Source: Streptomyces alboflavus
GTDB taxonomy: Bacteria; Actinomycetota; Actinomycetes; Streptomycetales; Streptomycetaceae
DNA length: 51,691 nucleotides
Direction: 5' to 3'
Assembly: GCF_000716675.1 (NCBI RefSeq)
Contig: NZ_JNXT01000061.1
Coordinates: 1-51,691, forward strand
Every line of letters starts with the position of its first letter. Within the stretch, counting starts at the first letter, position 1. Position numbers and translations under genes: made by a program. The notes beneath the pieces were generated by a model, which made no database searches, had not been told where the DNA came from, and saw only the letters and a program-made list of their open reading frames with translations. Below are positions 6,395-14,174 of this stretch, one piece after another.

Positions 6395-6762
6395 GCGGCG
6401 TGGATGATCTCGTGCAGTGGCTCGGCGAGCAGCTCGACGAGGACGAGCGGATCCTGAGCGAGGCGAATACGTCGCCCGAGATTGTGACGGGGATCCCCCG
6501 CTCCTACGCGGCGGCCCCCGTGGCGCTCCACATCGCAGCGTTCGCTGACCCGGCACGGGTGCTGCGCGAGATCGACGCCAAGCGGCGGGTGCTCACCGAG
6601 TACGTTGCCGCCGGGGACGCGATGGACCGGGCGGCGCGCGACAACGACACCGCCGGATACAACACGGCCCGTGCGGAGCGGCAGGTGCTGGGACGGGTGA
6701 TCCGCCGTGACGCCGCCGTATACGCGGACCGGCCGGGATTCCGCGAGGAGTGGCGGCTGTAG
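6391..6762 (+). CDS. DUF6221-like protein
   Basis: 123 residues. The layout fits the Streptomyces DUF6221 family: an acidic N-terminus around DDLVQWLGEQLDEDERI, a central HIAAFADPARVLREIDAKRR helix and a C-terminal YADRPGFREEW. The GTG overlaps the stop of the HTH gene, so the two are coupled. A second, more divergent member is encoded at 8018-8548. Biochemical role unknown. Confidence 0.75.
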   Translation: MSGVDDLVQWLGEQLDEDERILSEANTSPEIVTGIPRSYAAAPVALHIAAFADPARVLREIDAKRRVLTEYVAAGDAMDRAARDNDTAGYNTARAERQVLGRVIRRDAAVYADRPGFREEWRL

Positions 6763-6864
6763 CCCCTGTGGGCGTGTGGCTATGCGGCCGTCCAGCGACC
6801 AGCGGGCAGGCCTGACGTGCGCTCGTCGACGGCGGCGTGGAGTAGCTCGCCCGGTGTCGCAGTG

Positions 6865-7248
6865 CTACCGGCGGCCGTCGCGGATCTGGTAGATGCGGGC
6901 GCGCGTCAGCTCGGCAGCGTTCGCGATGGCGGTCACAGGGACCCGTCCGATGGCGGCGCGGATGAGGCTGTCTCGGTGTTCTTCGGCGTTAGTGATGGCG
7001 CGGGCTGCGGTCGCGATGTCGTCGAGGAGGTCCCCCTCGGCGGTGGGGCCGGGGTGGGCGTCGGGGATCTCGCTGTTCACCTGGTCGGCGAGGACTTGCC
7101 ACATGTCTTCGGTGGGGGTGCCGTCGTCGTCGGTGTCGATGTCGAGGCCCTCGAAGTCTTCGAGGGTGACGGGCGGGAGGTCGTCGCCGCGATCGATGGT
7201 GCCGTTGGTGGCCCAGAGGGTCTTGATCTGCTGCGCGGTGACCTTCAT
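6865..7248 (-). CDS. hypothetical protein with C-terminal HTH-like segment
   Basis: 127 residues, acidic through the middle (DIDTDDDGTPTED), with a C-terminal segment (about 95-127, VPVTAIANAAELTRARIYQI) that reads as a helix-turn-helix. ATG 7248 starts just downstream of the dyad-rich spacer it shares with the plus-strand gene at 7387. About 100 bases between 6762 and 6865 hold no gene that I can support. Confidence 0.65.
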   Translation of the reverse strand: MKVTAQQIKTLWATNGTIDRGDDLPPVTLEDFEGLDIDTDDDGTPTEDMWQVLADQVNSEIPDAHPGPTAEGDLLDDIATAARAITNAEEHRDSLIRAAIGRVPVTAIANAAELTRARIYQIRDGRR

Positions 7249-7386
7249 GGTGTGCTCCCTTCCAGCGCCACCCCGTGTAGCGCGCTATGCATACAGTGGC
7301 AGTCACCAGCAGTCATGTCAAGCGTGCTATACATCAGGGGAGTTGGTCGGCGTGCCGGACTGGTCCGTCTGACGCACGCTGGGATC
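7249..7386. promoter_or_regulatory. divergent promoter/operator region
   Basis: Contains the perfect palindrome TAGCGCGCTA at 7278-7287 followed by TGCATACA. It also has an extended -10-like TGCTATACAT at 7325-7334, about 53 bases before the plus-strand ATG. The half-sites resemble TAGCGCAA and GCGATACA in the 491-551 region, which suggests one regulator acts at both places. Confidence 0.5.
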
Positions 7387-7602
7387 ATGGCCTCCAGCAC
7401 GCCCGTAGTGATCTACCCGCCCGACGAGGACGGCGCCCGGCGCGTCCGTGTCGACGGCACGATCCTCGGCCTGGCGTACAGCGTGCGCGATGTCGCCCGG
7501 TTCATGCAGGAGGCCGGGCTCCAGTCCTTCGATGAGATGGACGTGGTCCGTTCCCCGCTGATCGAGTGGCGTGGCGGCGGTCCCGAGGTCTGGACCCGCT
7601 GA
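7387..7602 (+). CDS. small hypothetical protein
   Basis: 71 residues from ATG 7387: VVIYPPDEDGARRVRVDGTI, then VRDVARFMQEAGLQ and a C-terminal IEWRGGGPEVW. It looks like a compact alpha/beta protein of the kind found repeatedly in Streptomyces integrated elements. A GGGA lies just before the ATG. It is a single-gene unit followed by a hairpin at 7655. Confidence 0.6.
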   Translation: MASSTPVVIYPPDEDGARRVRVDGTILGLAYSVRDVARFMQEAGLQSFDEMDVVRSPLIEWRGGGPEVWTR

Positions 7603-7654
7603 CGGGGCGGGCGTACGGTCGTGTCGCGTCACCGTGAGGGGGGCACTCACACCT

Positions 7655-7687
7655 CGGCCCGCTGTTCCCGTTGGGAGCGGCGGGCCG
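7655..7687. terminator. hairpin between convergent genes
   Basis: CGGCCCGC (7655-7662) pairs with GCGGGCCG (7680-7687). It lies between the plus-strand stop at 7602 and the minus-strand stop at 7707, so it could serve both. Confidence 0.5.
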
Positions 7688-7706
7688 CGTGCTGTCCGGA
7701 TCGCGG

Positions 7707-8021
7707 CTACCGCGGGGAGTCCGGTACGGCGTACACGGGCCAGATCTCCGGCGGCTCCACGACGAGCGGCACGATGCGCTCCTCCACGGCCGGATGCTCC
7801 CCGCAAGAGCACGCGTACTTCGCGCCGTCGGCGTTGCGGAGCTGCTCGTGGTAGCGGATGACGCGGCCGTCGGCGCCGTCCTCGACGATCAGGTCGTGGT
7901 CGACGGAGATCACGTCGGGGTCGAGGCTGTTGGCGCGTGCCCAGTCGGCGATCTCGTGGGTGCGCCCTTGGGCCTGGTGGAGGCCCCAGAGGGTCTTGCT
8001 GGAGATGAGGCGAGCGTTCAC
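7707..8021 (-). CDS. hypothetical protein
   Basis: 104 residues from GTG 8021. Contains LWGLHQAQGRTHEIADWARA, an acidic strand DVISVDHDLIVEDG, and a Cys pair KYACSCGEHP. It is coupled to the upstream DUF6221-like gene by a GTGA overlap and is the last gene of this minus-strand run. Not assigned to a family. Confidence 0.65.
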   Translation of the reverse strand: MNARLISSKTLWGLHQAQGRTHEIADWARANSLDPDVISVDHDLIVEDGADGRVIRYHEQLRNADGAKYACSCGEHPAVEERIVPLVVEPPEIWPVYAVPDSPR

Positions 8022-8548
8022 GGGATCTCCTTGGGCATGGGCACGTAGCCGCTGATCTTCTTCAGGTCGGGCTCCAGGATCTCCAGCGCCTTCTCCTCCG
8101 GGCTCGGCCCGGCGGGCTGGAAGCCGATGAAGTTCGCGAGGAGCCGCCTGGCTATGGCCTCGGCGAGCGGTTCGGGGATCAGGGACGGCCCGGTCGGCGT
8201 GGGCCGCTCGAGCTCGGGCCGGTCCAGTTGCGCGCGCTGTTCGTCGGTGAGGCCGTAGCCCTCGGCGAGCGCGAGCAGCGTGGGGCAGTCGTTGATGTGC
8301 CTGGTGATCGGTTCGGGGCAGTACCCGCCGTCGTAGCCGCAGCCCTCGCAGGCGTAGTGGGACGGCCAGCCGCCGCCTTGGGGTCGGTGCTCTTCGAGGA
8401 TCTTCCGGTCGGCCGTGCACCGGCGCAGCACCGTGGCAGCCACGCTGTCCTCGCCGAGCGCGATCTGCCACAGGCTGCTCGTCGTCTCGCGGGCGAGGTG
8501 CTCGTGAGCGTTGATCTGCTGGGTGATCCAGCCGTGCAGGTCAGGCAC
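8018..8548 (-). CDS. DUF6221-like protein with zinc-knuckle motif
   Basis: 176 residues from GTG 8548, chosen because GAGAGG lies upstream and the start falls 13 bases after the preceding stop. The signature VLRRCTADRKILEEH and a CEGCGYDGGYCPEP cysteine cluster fit DUF6221-type proteins. The C-terminal half carries PEPLAEAIARRLLANF. The protein at 6391 is a shorter relative. Function unknown. Confidence 0.7.
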   Translation of the reverse strand: MPDLHGWITQQINAHEHLARETTSSLWQIALGEDSVAATVLRRCTADRKILEEHRPQGGGWPSHYACEGCGYDGGYCPEPITRHINDCPTLLALAEGYGLTDEQRAQLDRPELERPTPTGPSLIPEPLAEAIARRLLANFIGFQPAGPSPEEKALEILEPDLKKISGYVPMPKEIP

Positions 8549-8561
8549 GAACGTGCCCCTC

Positions 8562-8939
8562 TCAGGAGAAGTGCCGGTCACAGAAGTCGAAGCCCTCGCA
8601 CTCGAAATCCGAGGCGCGCAGGCTGTCGTACAGGGCCGCGCCGTGGACGCGGCGGGCTTCGGGGTCGTACGCGGTGTGGCTGCGCCCGCCCTGCTTCGCC
8701 TCGACCAGTGCAAGGAGTTCGTCGAGGGTGACGGTCCGGCCGTACTCGTCGTTGATCACTCCGGACTTGGCGCGCTCCACCCACAGGCTGTACGCCTTCT
8801 CGCGAGGCCAGTCCTGGCCGGCCTGGAAGAGGAACCGCCAGCCCGCGGAGGACTTCCCGAGGTGGAGTTCCTCGCTGGCAGAGCAGTGTGCGCACGCGTC
8901 AGCGCAGGGCGGGGTGCGGACGAAGTAGTTGGTTCCCAT
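8562..8939 (-). CDS. phage-type conserved protein (MGTNYF family)
   Basis: 125 residues. The N-terminus MGTNYFVRTPP, a CAHC pair, and ELHLGKSSAGWRFLFQ are hallmarks of a widespread phage protein family of unknown function. The C-terminal half contains VINDEYGRTVTLDELLALVE and a Cys/His end (CEGFDFCDRHFS). ATG 8939 is clear from the family N-terminus. Confidence 0.75.
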   Translation of the reverse strand: MGTNYFVRTPPCADACAHCSASEELHLGKSSAGWRFLFQAGQDWPREKAYSLWVERAKSGVINDEYGRTVTLDELLALVEAKQGGRSHTAYDPEARRVHGAALYDSLRASDFECEGFDFCDRHFS

Positions 8940-9036
8940 GTCGTGCTCCTGTGCGTGCAGTGGGGCGTACGGTGAGTCCACCGGGGAGGGGCGTGCCTGG
9001 CCTGGGGAGGTCTGTGGGCGCGCCCCTTCGTCGCGC

Positions 9037-9678
9037 TCAGGTCTCCGGCTCCTCCTCGTGGACCATCGGCCGTGTCGCGTGCGCCTGGCCACTGCCGTAC
9101 CGGCGCCGCCACGCGGCCTCGAACTTCTTGATCTCGTCCTCGCCGAGCCGCCGGTCGAACGTGACGGCGACGGGCCGCCGCCAGTCCTCCACCAACCCCA
9201 GGAGCAGGCACGCTGACTCTGCGTCGTAGCCGACGACTTGGTACAGCACCTGATCGGCGATGTTGATCTGATCGGTGCCGACCATGCTCAGGCCCCACCC
9301 GTGGTCGGCGAGTGCTGTGAGCGTCATGCGGGTGTGCTGCGGCGCGGAGTTGACGATGAGGCCGTGGCCGCGTTGGCGAGTGATGGTGATGTCCTGGACG
9401 GGCGCCGAGCCTGTGGGCTGCGCGTGCTCGTGGCGGTGGTGGGCGTTGGTGCAGAGCTCGCCGGTGAACTTGTGGTTGATCCGGCAGCGGGCGTACAGGC
9501 GGTCGCGCCACATGGTGAGCTCGGCGGCCTGCCCGGGGTGCTGGCGGATTGCGTCGTCGAGGAGCCGCGCGGTCTGGCAGGCCGTGGATTCGTAGGGCTC
9601 GGGGGTGATGAGGTCGAGGAGGTGGGTGGGGAGTTGTTCGCGGGTGTCGCCGGGTGGGGGCGGGGTCCAGTCGGTCAT
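9037..9678 (-). CDS. hypothetical protein
   Basis: 213 residues from ATG 9678. The N-terminal half contains PTHLLDLITPEPYESTACQT and an LYARCRINHKFTGELC Cys pair. The C-terminal half reads like an alpha/beta domain (ADHGWGLSMVGTDQINIADQ, then VAVTFDRRLGEDEI). It is coupled by overlap to the gene upstream. About 97 bases separate it from the next gene. No family recognised. Confidence 0.65.
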   Translation of the reverse strand: MTDWTPPPPGDTREQLPTHLLDLITPEPYESTACQTARLLDDAIRQHPGQAAELTMWRDRLYARCRINHKFTGELCTNAHHRHEHAQPTGSAPVQDITITRQRGHGLIVNSAPQHTRMTLTALADHGWGLSMVGTDQINIADQVLYQVVGYDAESACLLLGLVEDWRRPVAVTFDRRLGEDEIKKFEAAWRRRYGSGQAHATRPMVHEEEPET

Positions 9679-10403
9679 CGGTCGCCGCCCATCTCGACGT
9701 CGTGGTTCCGGTCGGCGTCGGCGCATTCGCGGACGCTCGGGCCCTCGTCGTGGGCGGGCCGGGGCGGCGCGACGATCGTGACGGGTTCACCGACAGCCAT
9801 GGCGTGGTCGATGGCGGCCTCGGTCATGTCCGTGTCGCCGGGCTCGTCATCGGAGCGGCGCCGGATCTCGGCTTCCATGTCGGTGGCCCATTCGGCGGGG
9901 GCGTGGATGGGTATGTTGTCGCTGCGGCAGGGCTCGGCGGTGAGGTGGCCGCCGCCGCGCCAGCAGTACCAGCCGACTTGGGGCAGAGGGTCGGTCGTTG
10001 GGGTCGTTGCCGAGCCGGGGCCGTCGAGGGCCGTGCGCAGGATGCGAGCCCAGTGCCGAGCTCCGGTGATCCGCTCCATCTCGTCGACGACGTCGCGGAT
10101 CCGGGCGACGATCACCCACGCCTTGCGGTCATCCGTGAGGCGCGTGTCGTGGTCCGCGAGGAAGCAGTTGGAGCCGAGCTGTGCTGCTCGCCGCATGTCG
10201 TCGATGATCTGGAGGCGGCGAGCGGGGTCAAATCTGTTGAAGCTGTACAGCCATTGGCCGTTGCTCAGCTCGACGCGCGGGTCCTCGTAGGGTTCCTCGC
10301 CCTCGCGGAGGCGGTCGAGCTCGGCCTCGGCCCGCTCGGCGCGTGCGTACAGGGCATCGAGGGCGTCGTCGGTGATCGTGTCGACGGTGTAGCGATCGTT
10401 CAC
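9675..10403 (-). CDS. hypothetical protein
   Basis: 242 residues from GTG 10403. An N-terminal coiled segment (LDALYARAERAEAELDRLRE) is followed by a middle domain with NGQWLYSFNRFDPARR and a Cys-containing GWYCWRGGGHLTAEPC. The acidic C-terminus ends NHDVEMGGDR. Both ends overlap neighbours by 4 bases. Function unknown. Confidence 0.65.
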   Translation of the reverse strand: MNDRYTVDTITDDALDALYARAERAEAELDRLREGEEPYEDPRVELSNGQWLYSFNRFDPARRLQIIDDMRRAAQLGSNCFLADHDTRLTDDRKAWVIVARIRDVVDEMERITGARHWARILRTALDGPGSATTPTTDPLPQVGWYCWRGGGHLTAEPCRSDNIPIHAPAEWATDMEAEIRRRSDDEPGDTDMTEAAIDHAMAVGEPVTIVAPPRPAHDEGPSVRECADADRNHDVEMGGDR

Positions 10404-10615
10404 GGCTGCTCCAGGACGTAGCCGGTACGGCGGGGCTTGCCGTCCCAGGTGAGCGGGCTGTCGTGCAGCTGGCCGACGAGGATCCACCGGGGTCGCTTGC
10501 CGGTGGTGGCGTCGGCGACGCGGGCGTGTGCGTCGCCGGGCCGGTAGGACTCGATGCGGAGGCGGGTGGTCTCGCGGGGGTTGCAGGAGCGGTAGGTCTG
10601 GCCGGGCGTGATCAT
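10400..10615 (-). CDS. small beta-rich hypothetical protein
   Basis: 71 residues from ATG 10615: MITPGQTYRSCNPRETTRLR, then PRWILVGQLHDSPLTWDGKP and TGYVLEQP. Short strands and a Pro-Gly start suggest a small SH3-like barrel of the kind found near phage replication genes. Coupled at both ends by 4-base overlaps. Confidence 0.65.
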   Translation of the reverse strand: MITPGQTYRSCNPRETTRLRIESYRPGDAHARVADATTGKRPRWILVGQLHDSPLTWDGKPRRTGYVLEQP

Positions 10616-11010
10616 GCGGCGGTCCCGTGGTCGTAGTGGGCTTCGATGTCGGCGATGACGGCACGTTCGTGAGCGTCGAGCGGCGCCCCGTCCTGGGGTG
10701 TGCGGGCGGCGGTCGGCCGCGGGCAGTCGGGTGCGTGGACTTCGCCGTCGGAGTGCTGCCAGAACGAGCAGCACGGGGCGGGCGGGGGCGGAGACGCGGG
10801 CCGGGCGGCGCGCTCGGCGCGCTGCATCAGGGCCCGCACGCGGCGGTCAGCGGCGGCGTCGCACCGCCCGCACCAGAGCAGGGTCAGCACGCCGTAGACG
10901 AGCCCGACGGTGGGGACGACGTGGCCGTGGTGGCCGGTGTACGCGGCGGCGGTGGCGAGGAGGGCGGCGCCGGTGTAGCAGGCGATCGCGGTGCGGCGGC
11001 GACTCGTCAT
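10612..11010 (-). CDS. small membrane-anchored protein
   Basis: 132 residues. Two hydrophobic segments near the N-terminus (about 8-25 and 31-47) are followed by a cytosolic-type tail with LMQRAERAARPASPPPP, Cys residues (CCSFWQHS) and an acidic end. ATG 11010 overlaps the upstream stop. Unknown function. Confidence 0.65.
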   Translation of the reverse strand: MTSRRRTAIACYTGAALLATAAAYTGHHGHVVPTVGLVYGVLTLLWCGRCDAAADRRVRALMQRAERAARPASPPPPAPCCSFWQHSDGEVHAPDCPRPTAARTPQDGAPLDAHERAVIADIEAHYDHGTAA

Positions 11011-11471
11011 GGCTTCGCCTCCGGCCGGACGCGCCACGCGGCAGGGTCGTGCTTGTGCTCGCGGTCGGGCATGACGATCTGGTCGCCGTGTATCCCGTAG
11101 CCGATGACGGTGCCGGGCTTGAGGTGGTGGTTGCCCTTGGACGGGCCGCCGCAGGAACCGCATTCGTCGCCCTGGTGGCGGCCGTGCATGCACCGGTCCA
11201 GGTCGGTGAGGACCTTGAGGAGGTCGGTGGTTTCTCGGGGCAGGAGCGGCGTGGCTGTCACGGTGGCCTGCGTGCGGTTGAGGGCGTGTTCGATGCCCGC
11301 GATGGCGGCGGTGACCTTGGCGTGGAGCGGGGAGAAGAAGACCTCGGTGGCGCAGTGGAGGGCGGCGTTCATGTGGGCATGGGCGGACAGGTGGGATTGG
11401 GCATCGACGAGGGCCAGGCGGGCTTTCTCCAGCTCGCGGCGGAGGTCGGTGATGGTGGGGTCGGTCGTCAT
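11007..11471 (-). CDS. hypothetical protein with coiled N-terminus and zinc-knuckle
   Basis: 154 residues from ATG 11471. Residues about 5-65 are helical (DLRRELEKARLALVDAQSHL). The middle carries CMHGRHQGDECGSCGG, a likely zinc site, and the end is basic and polar (YGIHGDQIVMPDREHKHDP). Overlaps both neighbours by 4 bases. No family recognised. Confidence 0.65.
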   Translation of the reverse strand: MTTDPTITDLRRELEKARLALVDAQSHLSAHAHMNAALHCATEVFFSPLHAKVTAAIAGIEHALNRTQATVTATPLLPRETTDLLKVLTDLDRCMHGRHQGDECGSCGGPSKGNHHLKPGTVIGYGIHGDQIVMPDREHKHDPAAWRVRPEAKP

Positions 11472-11668
11472 GGGGTGACCTCGATCTCTGAGAGCGGTAC
11501 GCGGGCGGCGAGTTGGGCGTGGAGCTGGCGGACGCGGGTGGTGGCTTGGGCGTCGCAGCGGGTGAGGGCGGCCTGGGTGGCGATGGGGAGGGCGAACCAG
11601 CAGTGGCTGCACAGGAGTCCGCTGCGGCGGGTGTTGTGGCAGGTGGGGTTGGGGCAGGGCGTGGTCAC
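11468..11668 (-). CDS. small zinc-ribbon protein
   Basis: 66 residues from GTG 11668. Two Cys pairs at the N-terminus (CPNPTCHN then LLCSHCW) give a zinc-ribbon, followed by a helical Arg-rich half. Coupled to both neighbours (GTGA and ATGA). Confidence 0.65.
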   Translation of the reverse strand: MTTPCPNPTCHNTRRSGLLCSHCWFALPIATQAALTRCDAQATTRVRQLHAQLAARVPLSEIEVTP

Positions 11669-11898
11669 GGCTGCTCGCTTCCGCTGGTCGGTGGTTCCAT
11701 GCCGAGCTGGACGGCGGCGAGGTTGACGGCCTCGCGGATGGAGAGGCCGTCCTCGGACGCGACGCGTAGGGCGAGCGCTCGGGTGTGGAGGTCGTCTGCG
11801 AGGGCGAGTTGCTCGGGGGTGAGGGCGCGGGTTCGGCCACGTGGTCGGCGGGTGGGCCCCCAGTGGTCGTCGGGGTTGGCGGGTTCGGTGTCGGTCAT
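11665..11898 (-). CDS. small hypothetical protein
   Basis: 77 residues. An Arg/Pro-rich start is followed by a helical region (ALTPEQLALADDLHTRALAL) and SIREAVNLAAVQLGM, which could be a small HTH. ATG 11898 begins the coupled run 11898-9037. Confidence 0.6.
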   Translation of the reverse strand: MTDTEPANPDDHWGPTRRPRGRTRALTPEQLALADDLHTRALALRVASEDGLSIREAVNLAAVQLGMEPPTSGSEQP

Positions 11899-11935
11899 TG
11901 AGGTCTCTTCTCGGGGCTGTAGCAGGGCTGTGGGG

Positions 11936-11970
11936 GCCGGTCCCCGGCCTGGTGGCGTTCGGGGACCGGC
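11936..11970 (-). terminator. intrinsic-type hairpin
   Basis: GCCGGTCCCCG (11936-11946) and CGGGGACCGGC (11960-11970) form a perfect 11-bp stem with a 13-base loop. It follows the stop at 11987, so it ends the multi-LuxR transcript. Confidence 0.65.
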
Positions 11971-11986
11971 GGGGTGGTTGGAGGGC

Positions 11987-12274
11987 TCAGGCGGGCGTGT
12001 GGGGCTTCGGGGCTGTCGGGGTGCGATGCGGGCGGAGCGCCCTGCAGGGCCCTGAGAGCCGTTCTGCGGGCCGCAGTTCGCGAGGGACGCTCGCGCGGCG
12101 TTCGGCCGGGAGACGGGCGCTCAGGGCTCTTCTCGCGGCCCGTACGCCTCGACTGAACCGCCACGCGAGCGTCTGGCGTGCGCGGCGGGGCATCGGGGGC
12201 AGGTGCGCCCAGTGCGCCAGCGGAAGACCGGCCGCCGCGACGACGAGGACGACGAACGCCACCACGAAGATCAC
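11987..12274 (-). CDS. small membrane-anchored basic protein
   Basis: 95 residues from GTG 12274. One N-terminal hydrophobic helix (VIFVVAFVVLVVAAAGLPLA) is followed by a long Arg/Pro-rich tail. The start overlaps the stop of the four-HTH protein, so the two are co-translated. It could hold a partner at the membrane; this is inference. Confidence 0.6.
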   Translation of the reverse strand: MIFVVAFVVLVVAAAGLPLAHWAHLPPMPRRARQTLAWRFSRGVRAARRALSARLPAERRASVPRELRPAERLSGPCRALRPHRTPTAPKPHTPA

Positions 12275-13191
12275 GCGGCATCCCGCCCCTCCACCACACC
12301 CGGGCCGAGCAGTCCCGCCTGCCAGCCCAGCGCCACCGCATGCGCCCGCGTCCGCGCACCGAGCGCCCGCAGGAGGCGCCGCACGTGGGTGCGCACCGTC
12401 GGGACCGACACCCCCAGCTCGGCGGCGATCTGGCAGTCCGGCAGGCCCCGCCGCACACCGTCGAGGACCTGGACCAGCCGCCGCGGCAGAGGCTGCACAT
12501 CGCGTGGCTCCGGCGCGAGCCTGGCGAGGGCCCCGGTCTGGTAGCCGTACTCGACGAGGCGCTGGTGGTACGGGCTGCTGAGCCGCGCTACTGCGGCGGC
12601 GCCACGGATGTGGGCGCGGACGGTGTGAGGGCTGAGGAACAGGGCGCGCGCGATCTGTTCCTCGGCGTGGCCGCGTGCGAGTCCGGCGACGACGCGGCGC
12701 TGCTGCGCGGTGAACCGACTGGTGTCGGGCGGCGGGGCCGGCGGTTCGGGCGCCGGGGCGGGCGGTACGGCGGTGAAGATGCCCTGCTGCCAGGCGATCG
12801 CGATGGCGTGGGCCTGGTTGCAGGCGCCGAGGCGCCGGTAGAGGTGGCGCCGGTAGTCGCGGGCGATGCCGGGGGTGACGCCCAGTTCGGCGGCGGTCTC
12901 AGGTACGGACAGTCCGCGGGTGATGGCGTCGAGGGTGTGGGCGAGGAGCGGCGGTAGGTCGGTGGGGGGCTGGTGTGTGGGGGGTGGGGTGAGGTGGCCG
13001 TGGAGGTAGGCGTGGTGGACGAGGCGGGCATGGCGGGAGCGGTGGATGCCGGTGCGGGTGGCGGCGCGGTGGATGCGGGAGCGGATGGCGTCGGTGGGGA
13101 GGTGGAGGGTGGTGGCGATGTGGTGGGTGTTGTGGCCGTGGGCGAGTTCGGTGATGACTGCGAGTTGTCGGCGGGTGAAGGTGGCGGTCAT
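12271..13191 (-). CDS. DNA-binding protein with four tandem LuxR/GerE-type HTH units
   Basis: 306 residues made almost only of four repeats of a LuxR-like HTH, at about 5-65, 84-139, 160-222 and 238-295. Each has the pattern 'T-x-R/A ... G ... I/EIA-x-x-L-x-(V/L)-(S/T)-x-x-(A/T)(I/V)R-x-(H/Y)-(I/R)', for example AAELGVTPGIARDYRRHLYR and AAELGVSVPTVRTHVRRLLR. Pro-rich linkers separate units 1-2 and 2-3. There is no receiver, autoinducer or ATPase domain. Ordinary LuxR proteins have one such HTH, so this could bind arrays of sites. ATG 13191 overlaps the upstream stop; GTGA couples it to the small membrane protein. Confidence 0.75.
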   Translation of the reverse strand: MTATFTRRQLAVITELAHGHNTHHIATTLHLPTDAIRSRIHRAATRTGIHRSRHARLVHHAYLHGHLTPPPTHQPPTDLPPLLAHTLDAITRGLSVPETAAELGVTPGIARDYRRHLYRRLGACNQAHAIAIAWQQGIFTAVPPAPAPEPPAPPPDTSRFTAQQRRVVAGLARGHAEEQIARALFLSPHTVRAHIRGAAAVARLSSPYHQRLVEYGYQTGALARLAPEPRDVQPLPRRLVQVLDGVRRGLPDCQIAAELGVSVPTVRTHVRRLLRALGARTRAHAVALGWQAGLLGPGVVEGRDAA

Positions 13192-14102
13192 GACGGCCCC
13201 GGGGCGGGCTCGGTGACGCCCGGGCAGGTCGTGGGTGCCTCGCTGCTGATCCGGTCCGTGAGCGGCAGCTCGAAGGGCGGCCGTCCGCAGCAGGGGGTGA
13301 GGCCGGAGCCGTCGGGAGGGCAGCCGTGCACGACGTCGGGTCGCTGCGTACCGCCCTGCGGGATGAGCACGTCGACCCCGCACTCGTCGCAGATCCCGCC
13401 GTCGGGCAGGTCGTCGGACTCCAGCGGGGTCAGGCCGGGTGTCCCGTCGCCGTGCTGGCGGCACAGGTAGGCGCGGGGGCGGGTGGGGTGCTCGTAGGCG
13501 ACGACCTCCGGGCTGAACACCTCCGGCTCGGCGGCCTGCTGCGCCTCGTCGGCCATGCGGCGCAGCTTCGCGAGGGCGGCATCGTCGGCGTCGGTGAACC
13601 CGTCGTCGGACACCATGCGGTCGAAAGCCAGGTCCAGGGCGAAGGTGAGGAACTGCCGCTCCTCGGCGGACAGTACGGCGGCCCGGGCGGTGGGCGCGGG
13701 GAGGACGGCCAGCACCGCGTCGGCGCGGCTGTAGGCGTTCTTCGTGACGGTGGCCGAGCGCCGGTACGCGGCGTACTTCGGGTCGTTGTTGCCTTCGGCC
13801 CACTGCATCAGGGCTTCGGCGATGCGGTCGCGGAGGCCGGCGTCGGCGGGCGCAGACAGCGCGGCCGCGGGCTGCTGCTCGGCGTCGAACGACATGACCG
13901 AGTCGAGCAGCTCGCGGACTGCGGGCGTCTCCTCGTCGGCGGTGAGCTCGTCGGCGTGGGAGTCCAGGGTGCTGGCGGCGAGCCAGGCCCCGGGGCCGTC
14001 AGCGGTACGCCAGCGGGCGGCGATGACATCGGCGTGGTGGGCGAGGAGCGCGGCGAGCTCGCCGCGGCTGAGGGTGAGGCGGTCGGGCGGCGGTGTGTGC
14101 AT
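13188..14102 (-). CDS. hypothetical protein with C-terminal Cys cluster
   Basis: 304 residues from the second of two ATGs (14102), which has GGAG at 6-base spacing; the ATG at 14108 has none. The N-terminal half is helical (LSRGELAALLAHHADVIAAR). A second helical block follows (AVLSAEERQFLTFALDLAFD). The C-terminus carries LCRQHGDG, ICDECGVDVLIP and TPCCGRPPFELP, consistent with zinc binding. It lies upstream of and coupled to the four-HTH gene. Confidence 0.65.
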   Translation of the reverse strand: MHTPPPDRLTLSRGELAALLAHHADVIAARWRTADGPGAWLAASTLDSHADELTADEETPAVRELLDSVMSFDAEQQPAAALSAPADAGLRDRIAEALMQWAEGNNDPKYAAYRRSATVTKNAYSRADAVLAVLPAPTARAAVLSAEERQFLTFALDLAFDRMVSDDGFTDADDAALAKLRRMADEAQQAAEPEVFSPEVVAYEHPTRPRAYLCRQHGDGTPGLTPLESDDLPDGGICDECGVDVLIPQGGTQRPDVVHGCPPDGSGLTPCCGRPPFELPLTDRISSEAPTTCPGVTEPAPGPS

Positions 14103-14138
14103 GGTCATCTCCGGTGGGTTCGTGGTGTGCTGGGGGTG

Positions 14139-14169
14139 CGGCCCGCCCCGGTAGCCACGGGGCGGGCCG
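14139..14169 (-). terminator. intrinsic-type hairpin
   Basis: CGGCCCGCCCCG (14139-14150) pairs with its complement (14158-14169) around 7 bases, directly after the stop at 14175. Confidence 0.65.
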
Positions 14170-14174
14170 TCCTG

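Noticed and set aside
7621..7854. 77-codon plus-strand frame with several Cys
   Set aside because: It overlaps the opposite-strand gene at 7707 and a hairpin, and lacks a coupled context or ribosome site.
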